Part shown: piece after piece, positions 36,509 through 45,283 of the stretch
Position numbering within the stretch: the stretch's first letter is position 1
Layout: each line of letters begins with the position of its first letter
Assembly: GCF_000472785.1 (NCBI RefSeq)
Contig: NZ_AXAL01000013.1
Location: 1-64,000, forward strand
DNA length: 64,000 nt
Reading direction: 5' to 3'
DNA from: Mesorhizobium loti CJ3sym
GTDB taxonomy: Bacteria; Pseudomonadota; Alphaproteobacteria; Rhizobiales; Rhizobiaceae
Position numbers and translations under genes: made by a program
The notes under the pieces: model-generated
The model's input: only the letters and a program-made list of their open reading frames with translations
What the model was told of the DNA's origin: nothing
The model's database searches: none

Positions 36509-37570
36509 ATGGACCTCCTCAACGCCGTCGTCCAGGTTCTGGACTCCACCATCCGGCTCTCGGTGCCGCTGCTGCTCGCCTGCCTCGCCGGCCTCTATTC
36601 CGAGCGTGCCGGCATCTTCGACATCGGCCTCGAAGGCAAGATGCTGGTCGGCGCCTTCGCCGGTGCCGCCGCGGCTTCCGTGTTCCATTCGGCCTTTCTC
36701 GGCCTCGGCATGGCCATCCTGATCTCGGTTGCGTTTGCCCTGATCCACGGTTTCGCCTCGATCACGCACCGCGGCAACCAGATCGTTTCCGGCGTGGCCA
36801 TCAATTTCATCGCCGCCGGCTCGACCATCATCCTCGGTCAGGCCTGGTTCCAGCAGGGTGGCCGCACACCGGCGCTGCAGCCGGGCGAACGGTTCGAATC
36901 GATCACCGCGGATGTGATCTCGAACTTCCTTGCGACCTACAGCTTCAGCTCCGCCGATCTCCTGGCTTCGCTACGCGGTCTCATCCTTTATCTTCCAGCA
37001 CTGCTGTTCGATGCACTTGCAAGGATTCCAGGTTTCGGTCCGGTGTTTGCCGAGCTCATCCTCGGCCATTCTATCCTCGTCTACTTCGCCTTTGCGATGG
37101 TGCCGTTCACCTGGTGGGTGCTGTTTCGTACCCGCTTTGGCCTGCGGCTGCGTGCTGTCGGTGAGAACCCGGCCGCCGTCGACACCGCCGGCATTTCGGT
37201 CGCCTGGCTGCGCTACCGCGCGCTGATCTGCACCGGCATTCTCACCGGCGTCGCCGGCGCCTATCTGTCGATGGTGCAGAATGGTGGCTTCGTGAAGGAC
37301 ATGACCGCCGGCAAGGGCTATATCGCGCTCGCCGCGCTGATCTTCGCCAAATGGAAGCCGGTCAACGCCATGTTCGCCTGCCTGCTGTTCGGCTTCCTCG
37401 ATGCGGCGGCGATCCGCCTGCAGGGTTCGCCGCTTCCGATCATCGGCAAGGTACCGGTGCAGTTCATGCAGGCGCTGCCCTATATCCTCACCGTTATCCT
37501 GCTAGCCGGCTTCATCGGCAAGGCGATCCCGCCGCGCGCCGGCGGCGTGCCCTACGTCAAGGAGCGCTGA
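36509..37570 (+). CDS. Nucleoside ABC transporter permease 2
   Basis: The 353-residue second permease of the BMP-type nucleoside importer has EGKMLVGAFAGA near residue 47 and FGLRLRAVGENPAAVDTAGI as the coupling loop. About nine hydrophobic helices are present. The gene starts directly after permease 1 and is followed 66 bp later by cytidine deaminase, linking uptake to salvage. Confidence 0.95.
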   Translation: MDLLNAVVQVLDSTIRLSVPLLLACLAGLYSERAGIFDIGLEGKMLVGAFAGAAAASVFHSAFLGLGMAILISVAFALIHGFASITHRGNQIVSGVAINFIAAGSTIILGQAWFQQGGRTPALQPGERFESITADVISNFLATYSFSSADLLASLRGLILYLPALLFDALARIPGFGPVFAELILGHSILVYFAFAMVPFTWWVLFRTRFGLRLRAVGENPAAVDTAGISVAWLRYRALICTGILTGVAGAYLSMVQNGGFVKDMTAGKGYIALAALIFAKWKPVNAMFACLLFGFLDAAAIRLQGSPLPIIGKVPVQFMQALPYILTVILLAGFIGKAIPPRAGGVPYVKER

Positions 37571-37636
37571 GGAGTCGATGGCCCGGCGCGAGGCGAGTGC
37601 CGGGTTTTGGACACGATCATCGGAGAAAACAGCTGA

Positions 37637-38029
37637 ATGTCGCATGATCTGTTCGAAGCGGCCAAGACCGCCATGGCCAAGGCCTATGCGCCCTACTCGA
37701 AATTTCCGGTGGGTGCTGCCTTGCGCACCGAGGATGGGCGCGTCTTCGCCGGCGCCAACATCGAGGTCGCCTCCTATCCGGAGGGCTGGTGCGCCGAAAC
37801 CACCGCGCTTGGCCACTACATCATGGGCGGCGGCGGCAGAATCGTCGAAATCGCCGTTCTTGCCGAACGCATGGCCAAATGCTCGCCTTGCGGCGGCTGC
37901 CGTCAGCGGCTGGCGGAATTCTGCCGGCCGGACACCAAACTCTATCTCTGCGACAACACGGGCGTCGCCGAGACCGTGACCATGGGCGATATGCTGCCCT
38001 ACGGTTTTCGCGGCGATATTCTCAAATGA
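37637..38029 (+). CDS. cdd: Cytidine deaminase
   Basis: This 130-residue zinc enzyme deaminates cytidine and deoxycytidine to uridine and deoxyuridine. Zinc-site motifs CAETTALGH (with the catalytic Glu) and CSPCGGCRQRL are complete. The start has GGAGAA ten bases upstream. The stop codon overlaps an ATG (ATGA) that begins a tandem repeat leading to the phosphorylase gene. Confidence 0.96.
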   Translation: MSHDLFEAAKTAMAKAYAPYSKFPVGAALRTEDGRVFAGANIEVASYPEGWCAETTALGHYIMGGGGRIVEIAVLAERMAKCSPCGGCRQRLAEFCRPDTKLYLCDNTGVAETVTMGDMLPYGFRGDILK

Positions 38030-38090
38030 CGTTTTTGGCTCAAATGAAGAATTGGCTGAAATGACGAGCTGGCTGCAATGACCGAAAAGG
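38021..38090 (+). repeat. Four tandem 17-18-bp units spanning cdd/phosphorylase junction, each with ATGA
   Basis: Units start at 38021, 38039, 38056 and 38073, each beginning CTSMAATGA and ending GG. The cdd stop (ATGA at 38026) overlaps a 12-codon ORF, which ends in ATGA (38061). That starts a 6-codon ORF ending in ATGA (38078), whose ATG is the phosphorylase start. The array mirrors that at 1338-1405. Confidence 0.88.
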
Positions 38091-38887
38091 CCGTGGACCA
38101 TCTTATCGAAAGGCTGGACGGCCTGGCGCCGTCGACGGCATTGGTGCTGGGTTCGGGCCTCGGTGGCCTCGTCGACCAGGTCGAGAATCCCATCCGCATC
38201 TCCTATGCCGACCTGCCCGGCTTTGCCAAGAGCGGCGTCAGCGGCCATGCCGGCGAAGTCGTGGCCGGGCTGTTTGCCGGCGTGCCGGTGCTGATGCTGT
38301 CCGGCCGCGCCCATTATTACGAGCACGGCAACGCGGCAGCGATGCGCCCGGTGCTGGAAGTGCTCGCCGGCATCGGCATCACGAAACTGATCCTCACCAA
38401 CGCCGCCGGCTCGGTCGATCCGGACATGCCGCCGGGCTCGGTGATGCTGATCACGGATCACATCAACTTCTCCGGCAGCAATCCGCTGATCGGCGAGCCG
38501 AGCGACCGCCGCTTCGTCGGCCTGACCGAAGCTTATGATGCCGGCATCCGCAGGGCGATCGAACGGGCGGCGAAGGCGACCGGCACCGCGCTGCACCAGG
38601 GTGTCTATATGTGGTTTTCCGGCCCGTGTTTCGAAACGCCGGCCGAAATCCGCATGGCGCGCGTCATGGGTGCCAACGCGGTGGGCATGTCGACCGTGCC
38701 GGAGGTCATTCTCGCCCGCTTCCTTGGCCTGCGCGTCGCCGCCTGCTCGGTCATCACCAATTTGGCGGCCGGCATGACCGGGGCCGAGCTTTCGCACCAG
38801 GAGACCAAGGACATGGCGCCGGTTGGCGGGTCGCGGCTGGCAACGGTCCTGCAGCGTGCGTTTCGCGACGGGCTGCTGGAGAGCTGA
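38078..38887 (+). CDS. Purine-nucleoside phosphorylase
   Basis: This 269-residue trimeric-type phosphorylase cleaves inosine/guanosine with phosphate to base plus ribose-1-phosphate. Signatures are LVLGSGLGGLVDQ, LSGRAHYYEHG, LTNAAGSVDP and GANAVGMSTVPEVILAR. The ATG lies in the last unit of the tandem repeat array. The stop shares a base with the ATG of deoA (TGATG). Confidence 0.94.
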   Translation: MTEKAVDHLIERLDGLAPSTALVLGSGLGGLVDQVENPIRISYADLPGFAKSGVSGHAGEVVAGLFAGVPVLMLSGRAHYYEHGNAAAMRPVLEVLAGIGITKLILTNAAGSVDPDMPPGSVMLITDHINFSGSNPLIGEPSDRRFVGLTEAYDAGIRRAIERAAKATGTALHQGVYMWFSGPCFETPAEIRMARVMGANAVGMSTVPEVILARFLGLRVAACSVITNLAAGMTGAELSHQETKDMAPVGGSRLATVLQRAFRDGLLES

Positions 38888-40206
38888 TGCTTCCGCAGGA
38901 AATCATCCGCCACAAGCGCGACGGCCACAGGCTGTCTGCTGGTGAAATCGCTGCCTTCGTCGATGGCGTGACCTCAGGCGCCGTCACCGATGGCCAGGTC
39001 GCGGCTTTCGCCATGGCGGTGTTCTTCAACGGCATGAGCCGCGACGAGGCCGTGGCGTTGACGCTCGCCATGCGCGATTCCGGTGATGTGCTCGACTGGT
39101 CGGATTTGCCCGGCCCGGTCACCGACAAGCATTCGACGGGCGGCGTCGGCGACAATGTCTCGCTGATGCTGGCGCCGATCGTCGCCGCCTGTGGCGCCTA
39201 CGTGCCGATGATCTCGGGCCGTGGCCTTGGCCATACCGGCGGCACGCTGGACAAGATGGATGCGATTCCCGGTTACATCAGCCAGCCCGACATCGCGCTG
39301 TTTCGCCAGGCAGTGCTGGAAACGGGCTGCGCCATCATTGGTCAGACCGCCGATCTGGCGCCGGCCGACCGCCGTCTCTATGCCATCCGCGACGTCACCG
39401 GAACGGTGGAATCGGTGCCGCTGATCACCGCCTCGATCCTGTCGAAGAAGCTGGCTGCCGGGCTGGGTTCGCTGGTCCTCGACGTCAAGGTCGGCAACGG
39501 TGCCTTCATGGAAAAGTCCCGCGACGCAACCGCGCTCGCCAACAGCCTGGTCGAGGTCGCCAGCGGCGCCGGGCTAAAGGTCTCGGCGCTGATCACCGGC
39601 ATGAGCGAACCGCTGGCTTCCGCCGCCGGCAACGCCGTGGAGGTGCGCAATGCCGTCGATTTCCTGACCGGCCGTCTGCGCGACAAGCGCCTGGAGGACG
39701 TGACGCTGGCGCTGGCGGCCGAAATGCTACAGTCGGCGGGCGTGGTGTTGTCCAACCAGGACGGTATGCGGCGCGCCACCGAGACTCTCGCCAGCGGCCG
39801 CGCCGCTGCCACCTTCGCCCGCATGGTGGCGGTGCTTGGCGGCCCGGCGGATTTTATCGAGAGACCGGAAAAGTACTTGGCCGTGGCGCCAACAGAGTTC
39901 GCGGTCAGGGCAACGACGGACGGCTTCGTCACCGGCATCGCCACCCGCGACATCGGCCTTGCCGTGGTTAGCCTGGGCGGCGGGCGCACACGGCCGGACG
40001 ACAAGATCGACCCCAGCGTCGGCATCACCAGGCTGCTGCCCATAGGCGCCGAAGTACATGCCGGAGATGCTCTGGCGCTGGTCCACGCCCGGTCACCCTC
40101 CGATGCCGAGGCGGCCGCCGCCGCCGTTCTCTCGGCCTATACGGTTGGCACGTCGAAGCCGGCCGCCGACAAGTCGGTCATCCGAAGGATTCTTCCACGC
40201 AGCTGA
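38887..40206 (+). CDS. deoA: Thymidine phosphorylase
   Basis: The 439-residue enzyme converts thymidine and deoxyuridine to the base and deoxyribose-1-phosphate. It shows the family signature TDKHSTGGVGD, an N-terminal helical domain, the central SGRGLGHTGGTLDK and the C-terminal PYNP domain. The start is translationally coupled to the phosphorylase gene. It completes the salvage operon; the downstream gene is convergent. Confidence 0.95.
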   Translation: MLPQEIIRHKRDGHRLSAGEIAAFVDGVTSGAVTDGQVAAFAMAVFFNGMSRDEAVALTLAMRDSGDVLDWSDLPGPVTDKHSTGGVGDNVSLMLAPIVAACGAYVPMISGRGLGHTGGTLDKMDAIPGYISQPDIALFRQAVLETGCAIIGQTADLAPADRRLYAIRDVTGTVESVPLITASILSKKLAAGLGSLVLDVKVGNGAFMEKSRDATALANSLVEVASGAGLKVSALITGMSEPLASAAGNAVEVRNAVDFLTGRLRDKRLEDVTLALAAEMLQSAGVVLSNQDGMRRATETLASGRAAATFARMVAVLGGPADFIERPEKYLAVAPTEFAVRATTDGFVTGIATRDIGLAVVSLGGGRTRPDDKIDPSVGITRLLPIGAEVHAGDALALVHARSPSDAEAAAAAVLSAYTVGTSKPAADKSVIRRILPRS

Positions 40207-40223
40207 TCGGAGCGAGGTGGCTA

Positions 40224-40787
40224 CTACTGCACCAGCAGCAGCGTGCCGTTCTCGGCCTGGTATTTGCCGAGCCGATTGAGAAAACTCATGCCAATCAGAT
40301 TGGTCTGCAGTGCCTTGTCGTCGAGCACGATGGCCTGCACATCATCGACACTGATGCTGCCGATCTGCAGGCGATCGATCATCACCACGGCCGCCTTGAT
40401 CGAGCCGTTGGCGGTGCTGACCTCATGACTGAAATCGGAGGGATTGAGCGATAGCCCGATCCGGCGCGCCGTTGACGTATTGACCGCGACCAGAGTGGCG
40501 CCGGTGTCGATCATGCCGTCGACCTGACGGCCATTGAGCTTGAAGGTCGACGAGAAGTGCCCGCGCCCGTCCGCGGCAACGACGACCTTGCGGCCGGTCG
40601 GCAGCGGCGCCACCGGCTTGTCGGGAACCGATGCGAGGTTGACTTCTGGTTGCTGCTCGGCGTTGGGCTTGGCCGTCGTGGCCGATTTCAGCAGGTTTTC
40701 GAAGATCTGCGGATTTGCCTGATAGACGACGGGGATCGATGCCGATGTGCCGGCGAAAACGCTGAGGATGAGAAGCTTGCGCAGCAT
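40224..40787 (-). CDS. Retropepsin-like aspartic protease (TIGR02281 type)
   Basis: This 187-residue single-domain clan AA protease is anchored by an N-terminal membrane segment (residues 3-20). The active-site motif MIDTGATLVAVN (D94-T95-G96) and hydrophobic flap region are conserved; a single domain implies dimerisation. A periplasmic location is likely. Substrates are unknown. It is convergent with deoA. Confidence 0.88.
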   Translation of the reverse strand: MLRKLLILSVFAGTSASIPVVYQANPQIFENLLKSATTAKPNAEQQPEVNLASVPDKPVAPLPTGRKVVVAADGRGHFSSTFKLNGRQVDGMIDTGATLVAVNTSTARRIGLSLNPSDFSHEVSTANGSIKAAVVMIDRLQIGSISVDDVQAIVLDDKALQTNLIGMSFLNRLGKYQAENGTLLLVQ

Positions 40788-40908
40788 GGATCGGCCTTTG
40801 TGATGGCCGATCCTTTAGCCCTGTATGGTGTTCGTCGCTTTAACGGGCGTCGAAACCATGTCTTTGCGTAAACATTTGGTAAATCGCAACAGGCAACTTT
40901 GCCCGGTA

Positions 40909-41538
40909 TTACTTCGTCCCGTACATGCGATCGCCGGCGTCGCCGAGGCCGGGCATGATGTAGCCCTTCTCGTTGAGCTGGCGGTCGATGGAAGCGGTGA
41001 ACACCGGAACGTCCGGATGCGCCTTGGTGAAGCGCTCGATGCCTTCGGGCGCCGCCAAAAGGCACAGGAACCGGATGTTGGTGGCGCCGCGCTCCTTCAG
41101 CTTGTCGATCGCCGCGATAGCCGAATTGGCGGTTGCCAGCATCGGATCGACGACGATCACCAGCCGGTCGGCAAGGTCGCTCGGTGCCTTGAAGAAATAC
41201 TCGACCGCTTCCAGCGTTTCGTGGTCGCGGTAGAGGCCGACATGGGCGACGCGGGCTGCCGGCACCAGGTCGAGCAGACCCTCGAGCAAGCCGTTGCCGG
41301 CGCGCAGCACCGAAGCGAAGACCAGCTTCTTGCCCTCCAGCGTCGGCGCTTCCATGGTTTCCATCGGCGTCTCGATCGTCGTCGTCGTCAGTTCGAGATT
41401 GCGCGTGACCTCGTAGCCGAGCAGCAGCGATATCTCACGCAGCAGCCGCCGGAAGCCGGCCGTCGAGGTCTCCTTCTTGCGCATGATGGTCAGCTTGTGC
41501 TGGACAAGCGGATGGTCGACGACGGTGACGCCCTTCAT
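40909..41538 (-). CDS. upp: Uracil phosphoribosyltransferase
   Basis: This 209-residue enzyme makes UMP from uracil and PRPP. The PRPP motif VVDPMLATANSAIAA, the loop FASVLRAGNGL and the C-terminal GYIMPGLGDAGDRMYGTK are conserved. The start at 41538 follows CAGGAGAACACC. It lies 148 bp downstream of add on the same strand and, with the plus-strand operon, completes pyrimidine salvage. Confidence 0.96.
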   Translation of the reverse strand: MKGVTVVDHPLVQHKLTIMRKKETSTAGFRRLLREISLLLGYEVTRNLELTTTTIETPMETMEAPTLEGKKLVFASVLRAGNGLLEGLLDLVPAARVAHVGLYRDHETLEAVEYFFKAPSDLADRLVIVVDPMLATANSAIAAIDKLKERGATNIRFLCLLAAPEGIERFTKAHPDVPVFTASIDRQLNEKGYIMPGLGDAGDRMYGTK

Positions 41539-41686
41539 GGTGTTCTCCTGATGCGTGTCGCTCGAAACTGCGCGCATCAATCCTTTCGGATGTGTCGCGC
41601 TTCAAGCTGCTTGAGCGAACCCTAGCGGCAATGCACCGGCCAAGGAACCGCCTGGCCCGCATCGACCACAGCTTTGTCGGAAGAAA

Positions 41687-42661
41687 TCAGCGCGCCGCAC
41701 CATTCAGCCGGGCAAGAAGTGCGGTCTTGGTCTTCCGATCGACGAAGGCGGCCTCGATAGCCGTTTTGGTGACAGCTGCCAGCGCTTTCTCGTTCATCGA
41801 GAAATGCTCGGCGGCGATGTCGTATTCGCGCTTCAGCGAGGTCCAGAAATAGGGCGGGTCGTCGGAGTTGAGCGTCACCTTGCAGCCTGCCGCCTGCAGC
41901 GCCGGAAACGGATGATCGGCAAAACTGTCGAACACTTTGAGCGCGATGTTGGAGCCGGGGCAGCATTCCAGCACGATGCCTTCGTCGGCAATGCGCCGCA
42001 CAAGGTCCGGGTTTTCGATGGCGCGCACGCCGTGGCCGATACGCGAAGGTTTGATATGGTCGAGTGCCGACTGCACGGTCTCCCAGCCGGTCAGTTCGCC
42101 GGCATGGATAGTAATGCCGAGCCCGGCCTCGCGGGCGATCTCGAACGCCCTGACATAGTCTTCCATCTCGCCCATGCGCTCATCGCCGGCAACGCCGAAG
42201 CCGGTGACCAGCGGATGCCCGCAGCGTGCCGCGAAGCGTGCCGCCCGTTCGATCGATTCGACCCCGACATGACGCACGCCGGTGACGATCATGCGGCCCT
42301 CGATGCCGGTCTTGGCCTTGGCGCGGAGCATGCCTTCGCCAAGGGCGTCGGTATAGGCCTTGGGCGACAGCCCTGCCCTCGTCGCATGGTCCGGCGAGGT
42401 GAACACCTCGGAATAGATGGCGCCATCGCGGGCCAGGCTGGTCAGATAGTGATCGGCCAGCCGGGCATAATCCTCTTCGCTCCGGAACAGGTCGGCGGAA
42501 AAATCGTACGCCGCGAGGAACGAGGTGAAATCGTGCCAGACAAACGAACCGTTCTGAATGTAGGGCGAAGTGTCCTTGCCGTATTTCTGCGCCTGGCTGA
42601 TGACAAGCTCTGGCGCCGCTGCCCCTTCAATATGGCAGTGCAGTTCCGCTTTCAAAGGCAT
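41687..42661 (-). CDS. add: Adenosine deaminase
   Basis: The 324-residue zinc TIM-barrel enzyme converts adenosine to inosine. Metal ligands are seen in ELHCHIEGA (HxH), TIHAGE and LNSDDP; the catalytic Glu is in the HAGE motif. It could instead be an adenine deaminase-like member, but the segment FTSPDHATRAG and context of nucleoside uptake favour Add. GGGATG precedes the ATG. Confidence 0.9.
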   Translation of the reverse strand: MPLKAELHCHIEGAAAPELVISQAQKYGKDTSPYIQNGSFVWHDFTSFLAAYDFSADLFRSEEDYARLADHYLTSLARDGAIYSEVFTSPDHATRAGLSPKAYTDALGEGMLRAKAKTGIEGRMIVTGVRHVGVESIERAARFAARCGHPLVTGFGVAGDERMGEMEDYVRAFEIAREAGLGITIHAGELTGWETVQSALDHIKPSRIGHGVRAIENPDLVRRIADEGIVLECCPGSNIALKVFDSFADHPFPALQAAGCKVTLNSDDPPYFWTSLKREYDIAAEHFSMNEKALAAVTKTAIEAAFVDRKTKTALLARLNGAAR

Positions 42662-42795
42662 TCAAACATCCCGTCGGTCAGTCCAGGTCTTGAAAACCCA
42701 CCACCTGGAAGCGCGGCTGAACACCGCGCCTTAAACAATAGCGCCCGCATCATCGATCGGCTATGGTCCCGCCGGTTTTATGACGGATCAAAAAA

Positions 42796-43572
42796 ATGTC
42801 AGTTGAGAGAACCACGGCCGCGGGCGGCATGGAAACCTCTTATGGTTTCAAGCGTGTAGGGGAAGGCGAGAAGCAGTCCCTGGTCAACGATGTTTTCCAC
42901 AAGGTCGCCAACCGCTACGACCTGATGAACGATCTGATGTCGGCCGGCCTGCACCGGCTGTGGAAGGACGCCATGGTGACATGGCTCAATCCGCCGAAGC
43001 GCGCCGGCTGGAAGGTCCTGGATGTGGCCGGCGGCACTGGCGACATCGCCTTCCGCATTGTTGACGCCAGCCACGGCCATGCCCATGCCACCGTGCTTGA
43101 TATCAATGGCTCGATGCTTACCGTCGGCCGTGACCGTGCTGAAAAAAAAGGCCTGTCCGGCAATACGGATTTCATCGAAGCCAATGCCGAGGAATTGCCC
43201 TTCCCTGACGCCACATTCGATGCCTACACCATCGCTTTCGGCATTCGCAACGTGCCGCGCATCGATGTCGCGCTCAGCGAAGCGTTCCGCGTGCTGAAGC
43301 CGGGCGGGCGGTTCCTGTGCCTGGAGTTTTCAGAGGTCGAGATGCCGCTGCTCGACAAGGTCTATGAAGCCTGGTCGTTCAACGCCATCCCGAAAATCGG
43401 CAAGATGGTGACGGGCGATGGCGAGCCCTATTCCTATCTGGTCGAATCGATCGCGAAATTCCCCAACCAGCAGAATTTCGCGGCGATGATTTCCCGCGCC
43501 GGTTTCGACCGCGTTTCCTTCCGCAACTATTCCGGCGGCATCGCGGCCCTGCATTCGGGCTGGAAGCTTTGA
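42796..43572 (+). CDS. ubiE: Ubiquinone/menaquinone C-methyltransferase UbiE
   Basis: The 258-residue AdoMet-dependent methyltransferase of quinone synthesis has the site DVAGGTGDIAFRI near residue 76 and UbiE signature blocks YDLMNDLMSAGLHRLWKD and GFDRVSFRNYSGGIAALH. The usual rhizobial order ubiE-ubiB-coaBC is kept. The start is the first ATG. Confidence 0.96.
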   Translation: MSVERTTAAGGMETSYGFKRVGEGEKQSLVNDVFHKVANRYDLMNDLMSAGLHRLWKDAMVTWLNPPKRAGWKVLDVAGGTGDIAFRIVDASHGHAHATVLDINGSMLTVGRDRAEKKGLSGNTDFIEANAEELPFPDATFDAYTIAFGIRNVPRIDVALSEAFRVLKPGGRFLCLEFSEVEMPLLDKVYEAWSFNAIPKIGKMVTGDGEPYSYLVESIAKFPNQQNFAAMISRAGFDRVSFRNYSGGIAALHSGWKL

Positions 43573-43642
43573 GGCTGCACCGCATTTCCCATCCTGACTA
43601 TGGCTTGTGCCGGTTCGAAGAACCGGCAGGATGGGCTCGGCC

Positions 43643-45217
43643 ATGAGCACCGTCAGCGCAGGATTTCGGCTCGTACGGGCCGGCTGGGTGCTGGTGCGCG
43701 AAGGCGTCGTCGCCGCTCTGCCGGGCGAGGAACTGACCGGCCTGCCGAAACTCGGCTGGCGGCTGGCGCGGCTGTTCACCCGCCGGCGCGCGCTGGACTA
43801 TGAGCGCAGCGACCGTTTGGCCAAGGCCGTGGTCCGGCTTGGCCCATCCTACGTCAAGCTTGGCCAGTTCCTGGCGACACGGCCCGACGTCGTCGGCAAC
43901 GACATGGCGCTCGACCTCGCCATGCTGCAGGACAAGATGCACACCTTCCCCAAGGCCGAGGCGGTCGCTGCCATCGAAGCCTCGCTCGGGCGCAAGATCG
44001 GCGATCTCTATGCTGAGTTCGGCGACCCGGTCGCCGCCGCCTCGATCGCCCAGGTCCATGCCGCCGACACCGTCCGTGACGGCGTTGCCACCAAGGTCGC
44101 GGTCAAAGTGATCCGGCCGGGCGTGCGGCGCCGCTTCTTCCAGGATCTCGAAAGCTATTTCCTCGCCGCTCGCCTGCAGGAGAAATACATCCCCTCCTCA
44201 CGCCGGCTGCGGCCGGTGGAGGTCACCGAGACGCTGGCGCAGACCACCAAGATTGAGATGGACCTGCGCCTGGAGGCGGCGGCACTCTCCGAACTCGGTG
44301 AGAACACCAGGGACGACCCCGGTTTTCGCGTGCCATCCGTCGACTGGGAGCGCACCGGCCGCGACGTGTTGACCATGGAATGGGTCGACGGCGTCAAGAT
44401 GAACAACATTGCCGGCCTGGAGGCTGCGGGGCACGACCTGAAGGCAATCGCCGCCAACCTCATCCAGTCATTCCTGCGCCATACCCTGCGCGACGGCTTC
44501 TTTCATGCCGACATGCATCCGGGCAATCTGTTCGTCGAGGCAAACGGCACCATCGTCGCCGTCGATCTTGGCATCGCCGGGAGGCTCGGCAAGAAGGAGC
44601 GCCGCTTCCTCGCCGAGATCCTCTACGGCTTCATCACACGCGATTATCTGCGCGTCGCCGAGGTCCATTTCGAGGCCGGCTATGTGCCGCGCCAGCACAA
44701 TGTCGCGGCCTTCGCGCAAGCGATCCGCGCCATTGGCGAGCCGATCCACGGACAGCCGGCCGAGACCATTTCGATGGCCAAGCTTTTGACGCTGCTTTTC
44801 GAGGTGACCGAACTCTTCGATATGGCGACGCGGCCCGAACTGATCCTGCTGCAGAAGACCATGGTCGTGGTCGAAGGCGTGGCGCGCACGCTCGACCCTG
44901 CCTTCAACATGTGGAAGACGGCCGAGCCGGTGGTCGGCGGCTGGATCGCCGGCAACCTTGGCCCGCGCGGCATGATGATCGATGCCCGCGACGGCGCCAA
45001 GGCGCTGCTGACGCTCGCCCGCCAGATACCCGAACTTGCGGCGCGCACCGACCGGCTGTCGCGCGAGATCGACCTGATGGCCGAGCACGGCCTGCGCTTT
45101 GACGAAACCACCGCCCACGCCATCGGCAAGGCAGAGGCCCGCTACAGCCGCTCCGGCCGCGCGGCCCTGTGGGTGATCGCGCTGACGCTGATATATATTG
45201 CCTGGAAGTTGCTTTGA
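43643..45217 (+). CDS. ubiB: UbiB family protein (ubiquinone biosynthesis)
   Basis: This 524-residue ABC1/ADCK-type atypical kinase shows the family KxGQ motif (YVKLGQFLATRPDV), the Ala-rich loop AAASIAQVH and the metal-binding AVDLG, with two C-terminal membrane spans (the last being LWVIALTLIYIAWKLL). It supports ubiquinone synthesis at the membrane. The start is uncertain between 43643 and 43631; no strong RBS distinguishes them. A 26-bp palindrome follows its stop directly. Confidence 0.94.
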   Translation: MSTVSAGFRLVRAGWVLVREGVVAALPGEELTGLPKLGWRLARLFTRRRALDYERSDRLAKAVVRLGPSYVKLGQFLATRPDVVGNDMALDLAMLQDKMHTFPKAEAVAAIEASLGRKIGDLYAEFGDPVAAASIAQVHAADTVRDGVATKVAVKVIRPGVRRRFFQDLESYFLAARLQEKYIPSSRRLRPVEVTETLAQTTKIEMDLRLEAAALSELGENTRDDPGFRVPSVDWERTGRDVLTMEWVDGVKMNNIAGLEAAGHDLKAIAANLIQSFLRHTLRDGFFHADMHPGNLFVEANGTIVAVDLGIAGRLGKKERRFLAEILYGFITRDYLRVAEVHFEAGYVPRQHNVAAFAQAIRAIGEPIHGQPAETISMAKLLTLLFEVTELFDMATRPELILLQKTMVVVEGVARTLDPAFNMWKTAEPVVGGWIAGNLGPRGMMIDARDGAKALLTLARQIPELAARTDRLSREIDLMAEHGLRFDETTAHAIGKAEARYSRSGRAALWVIALTLIYIAWKLL

Positions 45218-45218
45218 G

Positions 45219-45244
45219 TGCATGCAATGCTAGCATTGCATGCA
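45219..45244. promoter_or_regulatory. Perfect 26-bp palindrome upstream of the RHH-CoaBC gene
   Basis: Half-site TGCATGCAATGCT (45219-45231) is followed at once by its exact reverse complement (45232-45244). It begins two bases after the ubiB stop and ends 39 bp before the next ATG. A possible sigma70 promoter overlaps (TTGCAT 45236-45241, 17 bp, TACATT 45259-45264). It fits the palindromic operators bound by RHH antitoxins; binding by the fused RHH domain is inferred. Confidence 0.75.
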
Positions 45245-45283
45245 TCGTGCCCTTGACCTACATTTAGGCTAGGGAGCTACCCC

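Noticed and set aside
41804..42859. 351-codon plus-strand frame opposite add
   Set aside because: Shadow of add; it also overlaps the start of ubiE and carries no known domain.
45219..45244. Palindrome interpreted as a terminator of ubiB
   Set aside because: There is no loop and no T-run, and it overlaps a promoter-like sequence for the next gene; operator is the better reading.
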